A stretch of DNA of 64,000 nt from Paenibacillus rigui (GTDB taxonomy: Bacteria; Bacillota; Bacilli; Paenibacillales; NBRC-103111): NCBI RefSeq assembly GCF_002234615.1, contig NZ_NMQW01000049.1, positions 62,001 through 126,000 on the forward strand, in the 5' to 3' direction. A program made the translations under genes and the position numbers. Below, one piece after another: positions 9,544 to 17,628 of the stretch (position 1 is the stretch's first letter; each line of letters opens with the position of its first letter). The notes under the pieces are model-generated. The model was not told the DNA's origin and did not search any database. It worked only from the letters and a program-made list of their open reading frames with translations.

Positions 9544-10449
9544 CTAGTGCACCTTATTCAACCGCTTGGATGCGTAGAAATAAAGCAGGGTAACGACACC
9601 GACGAGCAATGCGGTCGTAAAGCCGACGGCACTGCCGTAGCCAATCTGCTGCTCCATGGCCGAGCCGGAGGTGGATAACGGGAAGAACAGCTTGTAGACA
9701 TACAAGAACATCACTTCCGTCTTGCCAATCGGTCCGCCCTCGGTCAATACCATAATGCTCTCGTAGCCCTTCAGCGAATTAATGATCGCCAGCATGATCA
9801 CCATTTGAAGCACCGGACCGAGCATTGGGATTGTGATATACCCGAACTTTTGCACGGCATTCGCCCCGTCAAGGGACGCGCTTTCATACACATCGCTCGG
9901 GATATTTTGCAGCCCTGCGATAAACAGCAGCATATAGTTGCCTACAGCGCCCCATACCGCAATAATAATCGTGCTCATCATCGCATGCTCCGGTCCGAGC
10001 CAATCAATGCTTTTGGAAATGATATGGTAACGAAGCAGAAATTGATTCAACAGTCCGTTGAACGAATTAAAAATAATGAAGAACACGATAGAGATGACCG
10101 AGGTACTCACGATGGTCGGCATGAAATAAATCGCCCGCAGCAGATGCTTGCCCCGCAGCCCCCTATTCAGTATGACCGCCAAAATAAGCGACAGCGGCAA
10201 GGTGATGATCAATTTGCCTCCCGCGTACACAAACGTGTTCACTACCGAATCCCAATAGGCGTGGTCCCCTATCAGCTGCACGAAATTATCAAGTCCGACA
10301 AACCGTTCCTTGCCGTAGCCTTTGTAATCGTAGAACATATACCGCATCGCCCATAAGATCGGGTACACACCGAACACGAGCGTCAATAACAGGCTGGGCA
10401 GTGTAAACCCGAAGCCCGGAAGCTGTCCGCGCCATTTTCTCATATACAT
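9544..10449 (-). CDS. Carbohydrate ABC transporter permease, MalF type
   Basis: A CUT1 permease of about 301 residues starting MYMRKWRGQL, with six predicted membrane spans. The EAA loop reads VYESASLDGANAVQKFGYIT. The frame extends to 10527, but that extension runs through an intergenic repeat; GGAGGTG precedes the ATG pair at 10449/10443, so the start is placed at 10449 (10443 is nearly as good). It pairs with the MalG-type gene downstream. The binding-protein gene lies upstream, separated by a terminator and a repeat element, so this gene may be expressed by read-through or from its own weak promoter. Confidence 0.88.
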   Translation of the reverse strand: MYMRKWRGQLPGFGFTLPSLLLTLVFGVYPILWAMRYMFYDYKGYGKERFVGLDNFVQLIGDHAYWDSVVNTFVYAGGKLIITLPLSLILAVILNRGLRGKHLLRAIYFMPTIVSTSVISIVFFIIFNSFNGLLNQFLLRYHIISKSIDWLGPEHAMMSTIIIAVWGAVGNYMLLFIAGLQNIPSDVYESASLDGANAVQKFGYITIPMLGPVLQMVIMLAIINSLKGYESIMVLTEGGPIGKTEVMFLYVYKLFFPLSTSGSAMEQQIGYGSAVGFTTALLVGVVTLLYFYASKRLNKVH

Positions 10450-10484
10450 CCGCACCTCCTCACAAGTGGTTCCTGCTGTCCAGC

Positions 10485-10570
10485 ATAAACGGCTTCGCCA
10501 TCCTTCATGATGGCACGCGTTTGTCAAGGTAGACGAAAGTTGTGAAACTTATACTTTCTCTACTGAAAAA
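10485..10570 (-). repeat. Dispersed intergenic repeat, copy 1
   Basis: About 86 bp closely matching a second copy at 15979-16065. Shared blocks include ATAAACGGCTTCGCCAT, GCGTTTGTCAAGGTAGAC and TGTGAAACTTATACTTT. The stem GCCATC/GATGGC is kept in both copies although the loop differs. It lies directly after the terminator of the binding-protein gene, as copy 2 lies after the terminator of the oxidoreductase gene. Function unknown. Confidence 0.85.
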
Positions 10571-10604
10571 GGCGGAGCCGTCAGCTACGTGTCTGACAGG
10601 CTCC
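10564..10604 (-). terminator. Rho-independent terminator after the locus A binding-protein gene
   Basis: A stem of GGAGCC/GGCTCC with inner GTCAG/CTGAC pairs is followed on the minus strand by GCCTTTTTCA. It separates the binding-protein gene from the permease genes and probably lets only part of the transcripts continue. Confidence 0.75.
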
Positions 10605-10614
10605 GAGATACAAT

Positions 10615-11985
10615 CTATTTCGCGAACGATCCTTGCATCTTCGCAGGGTCAAAGCTCGGGTCCGGCGTGACCTTCACCTCTCCATTAGCAATCGCTTTGT
10701 CCAAAGCCTCATTATAGCGTTTGTTCAGGTCCGCAATGATTTTATCCAGGTCGCCGCCTTCGAGAATATACTTCCAGAACGTTTCCTCATACTTTACGCC
10801 CTGTACGTTAACCGTCGGCTGAACCGGCCATACGCCGTCATATTTGTTCGGCAGGAAACCTTCGATGCCGTTAATGTCAGGCTTCTTCACTTTGGAAATA
10901 ATGGACGGCACCATGGAAATGCCATAGCCCTTTTCATGGTAAGGCTGCAAAATGTCATCGCCGTACATGTAGCTGATGAACTTCCAAGCCGCGTCCTTCT
11001 TCTTGGAGTCCTTGTTAATCGCAAGCCATTGGCCGCCGAGGAAACCGGATGCCCCTTTGACCGTACCATCAATCGTTGGCGCCGGTGCCGCCGCCCAGTT
11101 AATCTTGGCCGGGAATTGGCTCTTGTACACGCCCGGCTCAGAGGAATAAGACAGATACATCCCGATCTTGCCCTCCGCGAACTGCGCGCGAAGCGGATCG
11201 ATATCCAGTGCTTCCATCCCCGGCAGTGTGCTGCCGTCGTCGCGCATCTGCTTGAAGGCTTTGGCGATTTCCTTAAAGCCGCTCACATCGAAGCGGGCGG
11301 TTTTGAAATCGTAGCCAAAGCCGCCGTAGCCGCTCAATTCGGCCATAACCCGGGCCGAGCGGTTCCAGGCGCTGCCCGGGCTTTTGAACGGCAGCGCAAA
11401 GCCGTAGGCGCCGGTCGCTTTTCCTGCAGCGGTCAGCTTCTTCGCATCCTCTACCATCTCCGCCAGTGTGGCCGGCGGCTTTGCAATCCCGGCTTTGTCG
11501 AACAAGTCCTTGTTATAGACAAGCCTCATCGTGCTGCCGTAGTTCGGCAAGCTGTACATTTTGCCTTCGAATTGGTTCAGGTCGGGCATCGCCGGGAACT
11601 TTTTCTTTTGCTCCTCGGTCAAATAGCCGTCGATCGGGGCCATGTAGCCTTTTTTATAAAAGGTCTGGATCGTGCCCTCCTTCACCCGGAACACGTCCGG
11701 CGCCTGGGCTGCGGCAAATGCCAAATCGAGCGCCTGATTGTAGTCGTCAGCCTTCACGACCAGCTCAACCTCGATATTGTCCTTGTTCGTTGAGTTGAAT
11801 TTGTCGATCACTTCTTTGATGTAGTCCGCATCATGGCGGTCCAGCGTCCAGTACGTAATTTTCGTCTTTTCACCGGGATTGGTTCCTGCCGCAGCGTTCT
11901 TGCTCCCTTCGTCCGAGCCCGAGCCGCATGCTGTCAGGCTCATCGCCAGCAGCACGCTCATGGCGGTTACAGCTGTCTTTTTCAA
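10615..11985 (-). CDS. Extracellular solute-binding lipoprotein, family 1, locus A
   Basis: A 456-residue sugar-binding lipoprotein that should deliver oligosaccharides to the permeases downstream. A lipobox is visible (MSLTAC, Cys20) after a short signal. The mature part begins with KITYWTLDRHDADYIKEVID, typical of this family. The start codon is TTG with AGGGAGG about 9 bases upstream. It is clearly paralogous to the binding protein at 61897-63285 (for example YWTxDRxDADYIKxVI and QAPDxxRV are shared), which suggests duplication of the whole regulatory-transport unit. Confidence 0.92.
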   Translation of the reverse strand: MKKTAVTAMSVLLAMSLTACGSGSDEGSKNAAAGTNPGEKTKITYWTLDRHDADYIKEVIDKFNSTNKDNIEVELVVKADDYNQALDLAFAAAQAPDVFRVKEGTIQTFYKKGYMAPIDGYLTEEQKKKFPAMPDLNQFEGKMYSLPNYGSTMRLVYNKDLFDKAGIAKPPATLAEMVEDAKKLTAAGKATGAYGFALPFKSPGSAWNRSARVMAELSGYGGFGYDFKTARFDVSGFKEIAKAFKQMRDDGSTLPGMEALDIDPLRAQFAEGKIGMYLSYSSEPGVYKSQFPAKINWAAAPAPTIDGTVKGASGFLGGQWLAINKDSKKKDAAWKFISYMYGDDILQPYHEKGYGISMVPSIISKVKKPDINGIEGFLPNKYDGVWPVQPTVNVQGVKYEETFWKYILEGGDLDKIIADLNKRYNEALDKAIANGEVKVTPDPSFDPAKMQGSFAK

Positions 11986-12057
11986 TGAATTGGCCTCCCT
12001 TTGATTCTGTTCTGATACGGAAGCTTAATGAATTCTTAACACTTCCTCTTGTGTTTT

Positions 12058-12100
12058 ATTGTAGGGGATAAAACCATTCGACAACATGCGGCAAAACCAA
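12058..12100 (-). promoter_or_regulatory. Candidate promoter of the locus A binding-protein gene
   Basis: A TACAAT -10 box (12058-12063) has TTGGTTTTGC 37 bases upstream. The paralogous binding-protein gene at 63285 has GTTGTTTTGT at exactly the same distance from its TATAAT. No good -35 box is seen, as expected for an activated promoter. The assignment rests on two sites only. Confidence 0.4.
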
Positions 12101-12106
12101 GAAGAA

Positions 12107-12131
12107 GGGCAGAAATCCATCATTTCTGCCC
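12107..12131 (-). terminator. Hairpin overlapping the response-regulator stop codon
   Basis: A perfect 10-bp stem GGGCAGAAAT/ATTTCTGCCC with a 5-base loop overlaps the end of the regulator gene. The T tract that follows is poor (TTCTTCTT), so it may be a weak terminator or an mRNA-end stabiliser. Confidence 0.55.
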
Positions 12132-13748
12132 TAAATAAGCTTCCTTGAATTCCGAAGGTGTCTGGCCGGTGTACTTCTTGAACACCTCGCTGAAATAGCG
12201 CCGGTGCTCGTAGCCCAAAGCCTGGGCAATCTCCTGCACCTGATAATTTTCGATCAGCAGCCGCTTCGCCCTCTCGATCCGTTCGGCCGTGACGAACTGA
12301 TTGAAGGTGGTGCCGGTCACCTTTTTGAACAGGCTGGCGAAATGCCCCCCGCTTATATTGATCTGCTTCGCGCAATGCTCCACCGTCAAATCCACATGCA
12401 GATGAGAGCGGATATAGTCTACCGCCCGATAGATGAGCTGCGTGGCGTCGCCTGCCCGCTCCTTCTCAATCCAGGCGCAGCCTGCCGAGCACAGCTCCAT
12501 CAGCAGCTGCTGGAACGCGCGGAGCGAGTCCAGCTCCCGGCTGCTGCGGTCGCGCAGCTTCCGGTCAAAGGGCTGCAGCACTTCGACCGGGACAGACTCA
12601 TAGAACACCCGCAGCATGAGCAAAGCCAGCTCATAATACAGGCTGCGGATATCGTGCGGGTCGGGCAGCGGCGTCCAGCCCTTCATTTCCTCGAAGAACC
12701 GCTCCAGCTCCCGGAGCGCCTTCTCTCCATTGCCCGCCCGCAGGGAGTGGAGCAGCTCCTGCTCCTGCTCCTGTGCATACCGGGGAGCGGCTTCCCTCTC
12801 CTTGGGCACATCGGCAAAGCTGAGCGCCCCGTTGCCGCCCGTATAAAAATGATACGCCAGCGCCGACAAAGCCGACTTGTACGAATCCGGCAGCTCGTGA
12901 AGGTCGCGGACGCTTACCCCGATCCCTATCGAGATCGTAAACCGGGTGCAGTCGGCAATGTTCGCGCAGCAGGCTTCCGCCAGCTGCCTGGCCTCCTCCG
13001 GCGAGCTGCAGTTGACGATACAGGCGTAATAGCTGGGGCCGTCCCGGAACACGACACCCCGGGCCGCACTCTGAATCGTCTCCTCAAGGATATTGTGCAG
13101 CGCAAACCGGACGAGCTCGATCTCATGAACCGGCTGAGATGCATACTTTTCCATAAAATGGTCGATTTCGATAACCATCACGGTCAAACCCTTCGGGGAC
13201 ATATCGACATGCAGCTCGTCCCAATACGACTGTACTTCCTCGGGGCGGGCTCCATGCTGCAGCAGCCGGCTGAAATATTCCTGACGGAGTAAAGGCAGAC
13301 TTTCCTGCACCTTTTTCTCCATACTTTGAATGCGCTGATGCTGATTGTACGCCTCGGCCAAAGCCTGCTTCGCCTCCAGAACGACCTTGGTAATCTCCTG
13401 AATCGAGAACGGCTTTTTCACAAAATCGAAGGCGCCCAGCCGGATCGCCTGCTTTGCATATTCGAAGTCGGTATAGGCGCTGAGTATGATGACTTTGCTT
13501 TGCGGGAGCAGGTCGATGATTTGCCGGGTCATCTCCAGGCCGTCCATCTTGGGCATCCGGATATCGGTAAGTATGAGATCCGGCCGGGTTTCCTTAATCA
13601 GAGACAGACCCTCCTGCCCGTTCTTCGCCGTTCCCGCAACCTCGATCCCGTAGGCGTCCCATGGAATCTTTGTGGCAATCATCTCCACCGTGCTCTTGAT
13701 ATCGTCGATCACAACCAATTTAAAACGCATATCCGTTGTTGTCCGCAT
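12120..13748 (-). CDS. YesN-type response regulator with AraC DNA-binding domain, locus A
   Basis: A 542-residue regulator. The N-terminal receiver has the acidic pair in LVVIDD, the phospho-acceptor Asp62 in LTDIRMP and the conserved Lys in FVKKPF. A long middle linker is followed by a C-terminal AraC/XylS double helix-turn-helix (about 440-542, ISGGHFASLFKKVTGTTF and YEHRRYFSEVFKKYTG). The start at 13748 has GGAGGAGG 9 bases upstream and overlaps the kinase gene by 29 bases, which suggests translational coupling. It probably activates the binding-protein promoter directly downstream. Confidence 0.92.
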   Translation of the reverse strand: MRTTTDMRFKLVVIDDIKSTVEMIATKIPWDAYGIEVAGTAKNGQEGLSLIKETRPDLILTDIRMPKMDGLEMTRQIIDLLPQSKVIILSAYTDFEYAKQAIRLGAFDFVKKPFSIQEITKVVLEAKQALAEAYNQHQRIQSMEKKVQESLPLLRQEYFSRLLQHGARPEEVQSYWDELHVDMSPKGLTVMVIEIDHFMEKYASQPVHEIELVRFALHNILEETIQSAARGVVFRDGPSYYACIVNCSSPEEARQLAEACCANIADCTRFTISIGIGVSVRDLHELPDSYKSALSALAYHFYTGGNGALSFADVPKEREAAPRYAQEQEQELLHSLRAGNGEKALRELERFFEEMKGWTPLPDPHDIRSLYYELALLMLRVFYESVPVEVLQPFDRKLRDRSSRELDSLRAFQQLLMELCSAGCAWIEKERAGDATQLIYRAVDYIRSHLHVDLTVEHCAKQINISGGHFASLFKKVTGTTFNQFVTAERIERAKRLLIENYQVQEIAQALGYEHRRYFSEVFKKYTGQTPSEFKEAYLGQK

Positions 13749-15510
13749 ACGCCCGTTCCTCCTCCTGAAGCGATATGATCAGCTGCACCCTGGAACCCTG
13801 CCCCGGCTCGCTGTAATAATGAATCGTCGCATCCTCTCCATAGAACAGCCGCAGACGGTGCGCAATATTCCTCAAGGCGTAACCCTTGTTCGAAACAAGC
13901 GGCTGCTCCATCGATCTCAGCAGGCCGTCCACATCCATGCCAACGCCGTTATCCTCGACCGACAGGTACAGCATATGCTTCGTCCGGCGCAGCACAATCC
14001 GGATCTGCCCGCCCTCCTCCAAATCCCTGAAGCCATGGAGAATCGAGTTTTCCACGAGCGGCTGCAGAATGAGCTTCGGAATGCTCAGCTGCAGGATCGA
14101 TTCGTCCTCCACCTCGATATGAAAGTCGAACTTATCTTCATAGCATTTTTGCTGCAGCGTCAAATAGTGTCTGACATGCAGCAGCTCGTCCTCGATGCGG
14201 AGAATGTCCTTGCCTTGACTTAGCCCCAGCTGAAACAGGGTCGACAGCGACAGGATCATTTCATTCACATCCTCGGTAATGCCAAGCACCGATTTGCAGT
14301 AGATCGTGTTCAATGTGTTGTATAAAAAATGCGGCTCCATCTGGGCGGACAGCGCTTTGATTTCTGTTTTGCGCTTTTCCTCCTCTCCGCTTTTGACGGT
14401 CTGGATCAGCTTCTTGATCTCCTCCAGCATTGAATTGAAGCGCATCCCTACCTGGGACACCTCATCCTGGTACGGACTGTCGAACCGGACATTCAAATCG
14501 TTGTCCTCCACCCGCTTCATCAGGCTGTGCAGACGGTAAAGCGGCCTCAGCAGCAGGTCGGTCATCACGTTCGAGAGCAGGAGCGCAAGCACCACGAAGC
14601 CGACGATAACGAGCAGTGTCGCCCATTTGATGGCATCGACCTCCTTCAGCACCACCTGCTTGGACTGGGTATCGTATAAAATCCAGCTCTCTCCCACCTC
14701 AAGCCGGGAATAGTTGACCAAATAATCTTTGTCATCCATCGCAAAAGTGAAATTGCCGTTCTTGTCCTCTCCGCCGAATTTTGCCAAAAAGGACGGGGTC
14801 TGCCTCCAGGCCTCCTGCCCTGCGTTCGGATTTTGAATAATCGCTTGGCCATTCTGATTAATTAAGGAATACCCCGTAGAGCGGCTGACCTGATCGGTGA
14901 TCAACGTTTGCAGATCCCGTTCCTTAATGTTGACGACAATGTACACTCCCTCCACAGCCTTGGAAATTGAGCCGTCGACTACAAAGGAGACAACCCGGTC
15001 CTTGCCGTAAAAAAAGCGATCCTCGTGGCCCTCAATCCAAACTCCGCGCTGCTTCGTTTTAATTTTGCGGTACATGTCGGAGTCATAAAAGGAGTTGTCG
15101 CTTAACCGCGTATAGCCCGTAGGGTAAAAGTCGCCGATCGGCGTCGCGATCAAGATCGATTGAATAAAATTATCATTGAATTTCAGCAGGGCCAGAATCG
15201 ATTGAAGAGCTGTAAGATGATTGTAGTAATGGCTGGTATCCCCTGCAGATACATCCTCGAGCACTTTGCCGTAAGGATCGCTCATTTTGAGGGACATGAT
15301 CGACAGCACGATCTTTTTCAGCTTTTCATCCAGCACCTGGGATGATTTGTTAATGGTATCTTGGCTGAGCCGGAGGGCGTTGTGCTCCACGATCCGGGAG
15401 GATAGGGTATAGGAGCTCCAGCCTGACGCCGCGATGGCCAGTGTCATGAGAAGAACGAAGGACACCCATATTCGTTTTTTGAAGGAGAGGCGGTACAGCA
15501 GCTGCTTCAT
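13720..15510 (-). CDS. YesM-type sensor histidine kinase, locus A
   Basis: A 596-residue membrane sensor. It has an N-terminal membrane segment, an extracellular dCACHE-like region up to about residue 290, a second membrane segment (WATLLVIVGFVVLALLL), a HAMP domain, a His-kinase domain with QMEPHFLYNTLNTI, and an ATPase domain with LQPLVENSILHGF and VEDNGVGMD. Start ATG preceded by AAGGAGTG. It forms a two-component pair with the overlapping regulator gene. The C-terminal half closely resembles the partial kinase at the end of the window. Confidence 0.92.
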   Translation of the reverse strand: MKQLLYRLSFKKRIWVSFVLLMTLAIAASGWSSYTLSSRIVEHNALRLSQDTINKSSQVLDEKLKKIVLSIMSLKMSDPYGKVLEDVSAGDTSHYYNHLTALQSILALLKFNDNFIQSILIATPIGDFYPTGYTRLSDNSFYDSDMYRKIKTKQRGVWIEGHEDRFFYGKDRVVSFVVDGSISKAVEGVYIVVNIKERDLQTLITDQVSRSTGYSLINQNGQAIIQNPNAGQEAWRQTPSFLAKFGGEDKNGNFTFAMDDKDYLVNYSRLEVGESWILYDTQSKQVVLKEVDAIKWATLLVIVGFVVLALLLSNVMTDLLLRPLYRLHSLMKRVEDNDLNVRFDSPYQDEVSQVGMRFNSMLEEIKKLIQTVKSGEEEKRKTEIKALSAQMEPHFLYNTLNTIYCKSVLGITEDVNEMILSLSTLFQLGLSQGKDILRIEDELLHVRHYLTLQQKCYEDKFDFHIEVEDESILQLSIPKLILQPLVENSILHGFRDLEEGGQIRIVLRRTKHMLYLSVEDNGVGMDVDGLLRSMEQPLVSNKGYALRNIAHRLRLFYGEDATIHYYSEPGQGSRVQLIISLQEEERAYADNNGYAF

Positions 15511-15717
15511 AACTTCACTCCTTGAGCGAGCGGCACATGGGCCATGGCTCGGAATTTATATGATGTATTCGTTTCAACATGGGGGAGGAAAATCCTCTTT
15601 GCGGATGATTTTTGTAGAACGGAGTCGAAAGCTTGCGAGGTTAGCCTGCGCGTGGTGCGTTGTAGATTGGAAAACCTTCGTGGTTTACCTGTGCTTACCT
15701 GTGCGTTGGTGCGCGGG

Positions 15718-15840
15718 GAGGGCATGGGTATGGGGCTCCAACCGCTGTTGAAATCGTGCCCATTTGAATTTGATGAGTAAGGTTAGGGCACGATTTCAAA
15801 GGCGGACGCGTTCGCTTTTACACCCCATACCTACGCCCTC
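15718..15840. repeat. Long imperfect palindrome, MITE-like
   Basis: Inner arms TTGAAATCGTGCCC (15748-15761) and its exact complement (15786-15799) are enclosed by outer arms 15718-15735 and 15823-15840, which match at 15 of 18 bases. The segment GCGTTCGCTTTTACACCCC between the right arms resembles GCGTTCGCCTTTGTCCCCC in the palindrome at 51584-51758, so the two may be members of one repeat family. Confidence 0.7.
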
Positions 15841-15978
15841 TGGCGTTCGACTGTAGGGTGCCTTCAACTTAAGGGAACTGCTAAAGAGTTCGCCATCGGC
15901 TGGGACACACCGTCCGCCCGGGCTGCTGCCAAAAGCCGCTTCCGCAGGTATTGCCTTCCTCGCTTCTAACCAACAAGG

Positions 15979-16065
15979 ATAAACGGCTTCGCCATTTTCC
16001 AGATGGCATGCGTTTGTCAAGGTAGACAAAGGATGTGAAACTTATACTTTTTTATCTAGTGAAAA
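15979..16065 (-). repeat. Dispersed intergenic repeat, copy 2
   Basis: Closely matches 10485-10570, including ATAAACGGCTTCGCCAT, GCGTTTGTCAAGGTAGAC and TGTGAAACTTATACTTT. A stem GCCAT/ATGGC is retained. On the minus strand it follows the terminator of the Gfo/Idh/MocA gene directly. Confidence 0.85.
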
Positions 16066-16094
16066 AAACCTTGCGGATTTGAACCCACAAGGTT
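16060..16094 (-). terminator. Rho-independent terminator of the oxidoreductase gene
   Basis: Stem AACCTTG/CAAGGTT is followed on the minus strand by TTTTTTTC. It lies about 42 bp after the stop codon at 16136. Confidence 0.85.
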
Positions 16095-16135
16095 ATGCGA
16101 ATCAATATATAAGTTCGGTTAAAACCGCGCAGCCC

Positions 16136-17416
16136 TTACAGCCGCACCATCCGGCCTTCGAGCCGGGAACGTTCGGCGGCGAAGCCGATCAGGTGCCCGG
16201 TAATGGATTGATCCAGCGTCGTAGAGCTCGCGGATGCCTCATCCCCCCGCAGGGTCAGGACAAAATCCTCGGCAAGCCGCAGGTCCCCGCCCCCATGTCC
16301 GTCTCCACCCGGATCGAGCGTCACATGCTCCTCGGTATATTCTTGCCCTTGAACCGGATTGAAATGGCGGACGACGAAATGACCATCCTCCATGACACCC
16401 TGAATTTCTCCCTTGGTCCCGATAATGTGGATGATCCTGCACGGCTTGGCCGTCGCTCCGATCATATTATGGCTGGCCGTGCTGCCATTATCGAATTCGA
16501 TGATAACCGACTGATGGTCTACCACATCGTTGTCGCAATGCCATACACAGCGCCCGTACGGATTATCTGTGCGCAGCGATTCAAGCTTTTCTTCCAGGCT
16601 CATGGTCGCGCCCAGGTGATAGTTGTTCCACACATAGAAGCCCCAGCGCCCTTGATCGATATAGTTCTTCTTCGCGGAATAAGGACAGGAGGCTTCGATC
16701 TTGCAATCGGTCAGGCAGCGGGTACCTGCACCCTCGGGCGCTTTGTCCGCCCTGAACTGCATCAGGCTGCCGTAGCTGCTGACCGAGGTCGGTTGGGCGC
16801 TGCCGTTCAGCCAAGTGATCAAATCAAGATCATGGCAGCACTTGGCCATCAGCATCGACGATTTGCATTTGGCCACGGAGCCCCATTTGCCACGGATGAA
16901 CGAAACGGCCATATGATGGTAGCTCACATGCTCCGACGTCTGGATATTGATGATCTCCCCAAGCTCCCCGTCCGCAATCCGCCGTTGGATCGCGGTATAG
17001 AACGGAGCGTAGCGAAGCACATGGCAGATCATGACCGTGCGGCCATGCTCCTCCGCCTTACGCTGCAGGTGAAGCACTTCCTCCTCCGTAACGCCGATCG
17101 GCTTTTCCAGCAGTACATCGTAGCCTGCTTCGAGCAGCGGAATCGTAGTCTGGACATGCAGCTCGTCCATCGTCCCATTGATCGCCGCCTCGGCGATTCG
17201 CGGGAGGGCGGTTAACTGCTCAACCGAATCGAAGCAATGCGCTTCGTCAATGCCGAACCTTTCGGCGGCAAGGCGCCTGCGCTCCACATCCGGCTCGACG
17301 ACGCCTACAATGCGAAGGGCCTCCGGGTGCTTCTCCGAATAAGAAGCATAAATCGTGCTGCGCTGACCTGCCCCAACCAAAATGGCCGTTAACGGACTTG
17401 ATGATGTTTTCGCCAA
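16136..17416 (-). CDS. Gfo/Idh/MocA family NAD(P)-dependent oxidoreductase
   Basis: A 426-residue sugar-type dehydrogenase. The N-terminal Rossmann fold has AILVGAGQR and the conserved catalytic Lys is in LLEKPIG. The C-terminal domain contains KCCHDLDLITWL. An unusual cluster GTRCLTDCKIEASCPYSAKK has three Cys spaced 3 and 5 residues apart. The frame extends to 17491, but AAAGGAG stands 9 bases before a TTG at 17416 that gives the typical start (M)AKTSSSPLTAI. It lies alone upstream of locus A with its own terminator, so it may act on the same glycan, but nothing proves that. Confidence 0.87.
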   Translation of the reverse strand: MAKTSSSPLTAILVGAGQRSTIYASYSEKHPEALRIVGVVEPDVERRRLAAERFGIDEAHCFDSVEQLTALPRIAEAAINGTMDELHVQTTIPLLEAGYDVLLEKPIGVTEEEVLHLQRKAEEHGRTVMICHVLRYAPFYTAIQRRIADGELGEIINIQTSEHVSYHHMAVSFIRGKWGSVAKCKSSMLMAKCCHDLDLITWLNGSAQPTSVSSYGSLMQFRADKAPEGAGTRCLTDCKIEASCPYSAKKNYIDQGRWGFYVWNNYHLGATMSLEEKLESLRTDNPYGRCVWHCDNDVVDHQSVIIEFDNGSTASHNMIGATAKPCRIIHIIGTKGEIQGVMEDGHFVVRHFNPVQGQEYTEEHVTLDPGGDGHGGGDLRLAEDFVLTLRGDEASASSTTLDQSITGHLIGFAAERSRLEGRMVRL

Positions 17417-17628
17417 CCGAATCCTCTCCTTTGCATCGTATAAGATGGATATACTGAAATCATATCGCAATAATATGATGGATTCAATCATTTATTTTGA
17501 ATTTTTTAGTCATACATAAGCGTGTTATCCGCTTCCCGTTCCAGGGCCATTCCACCTGTCAGGCTACGTTTAAACCGTGTCCAAAAGGATAGAATGAGAC
17601 ATATGACTTCTATAGATTGAGGTACATC

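Larger units (their letters stand above)
15511..16135. other. 625-bp gene-free interval with repeat elements
   Basis: No convincing gene is present; short frames here look fortuitous. The interval holds a long imperfect palindrome (15718-15840), copy 2 of the dispersed repeat (15979-16065) and the terminator of the oxidoreductase gene (16060-16094). The rest shows no recognisable signal. Confidence 0.7.

Noticed and set aside
16079-17215. 378-residue plus-strand frame opposite the Gfo/Idh/MocA gene
   Set aside because: Shadow of a clear minus-strand enzyme; it has no domain and would start inside that gene's terminator.
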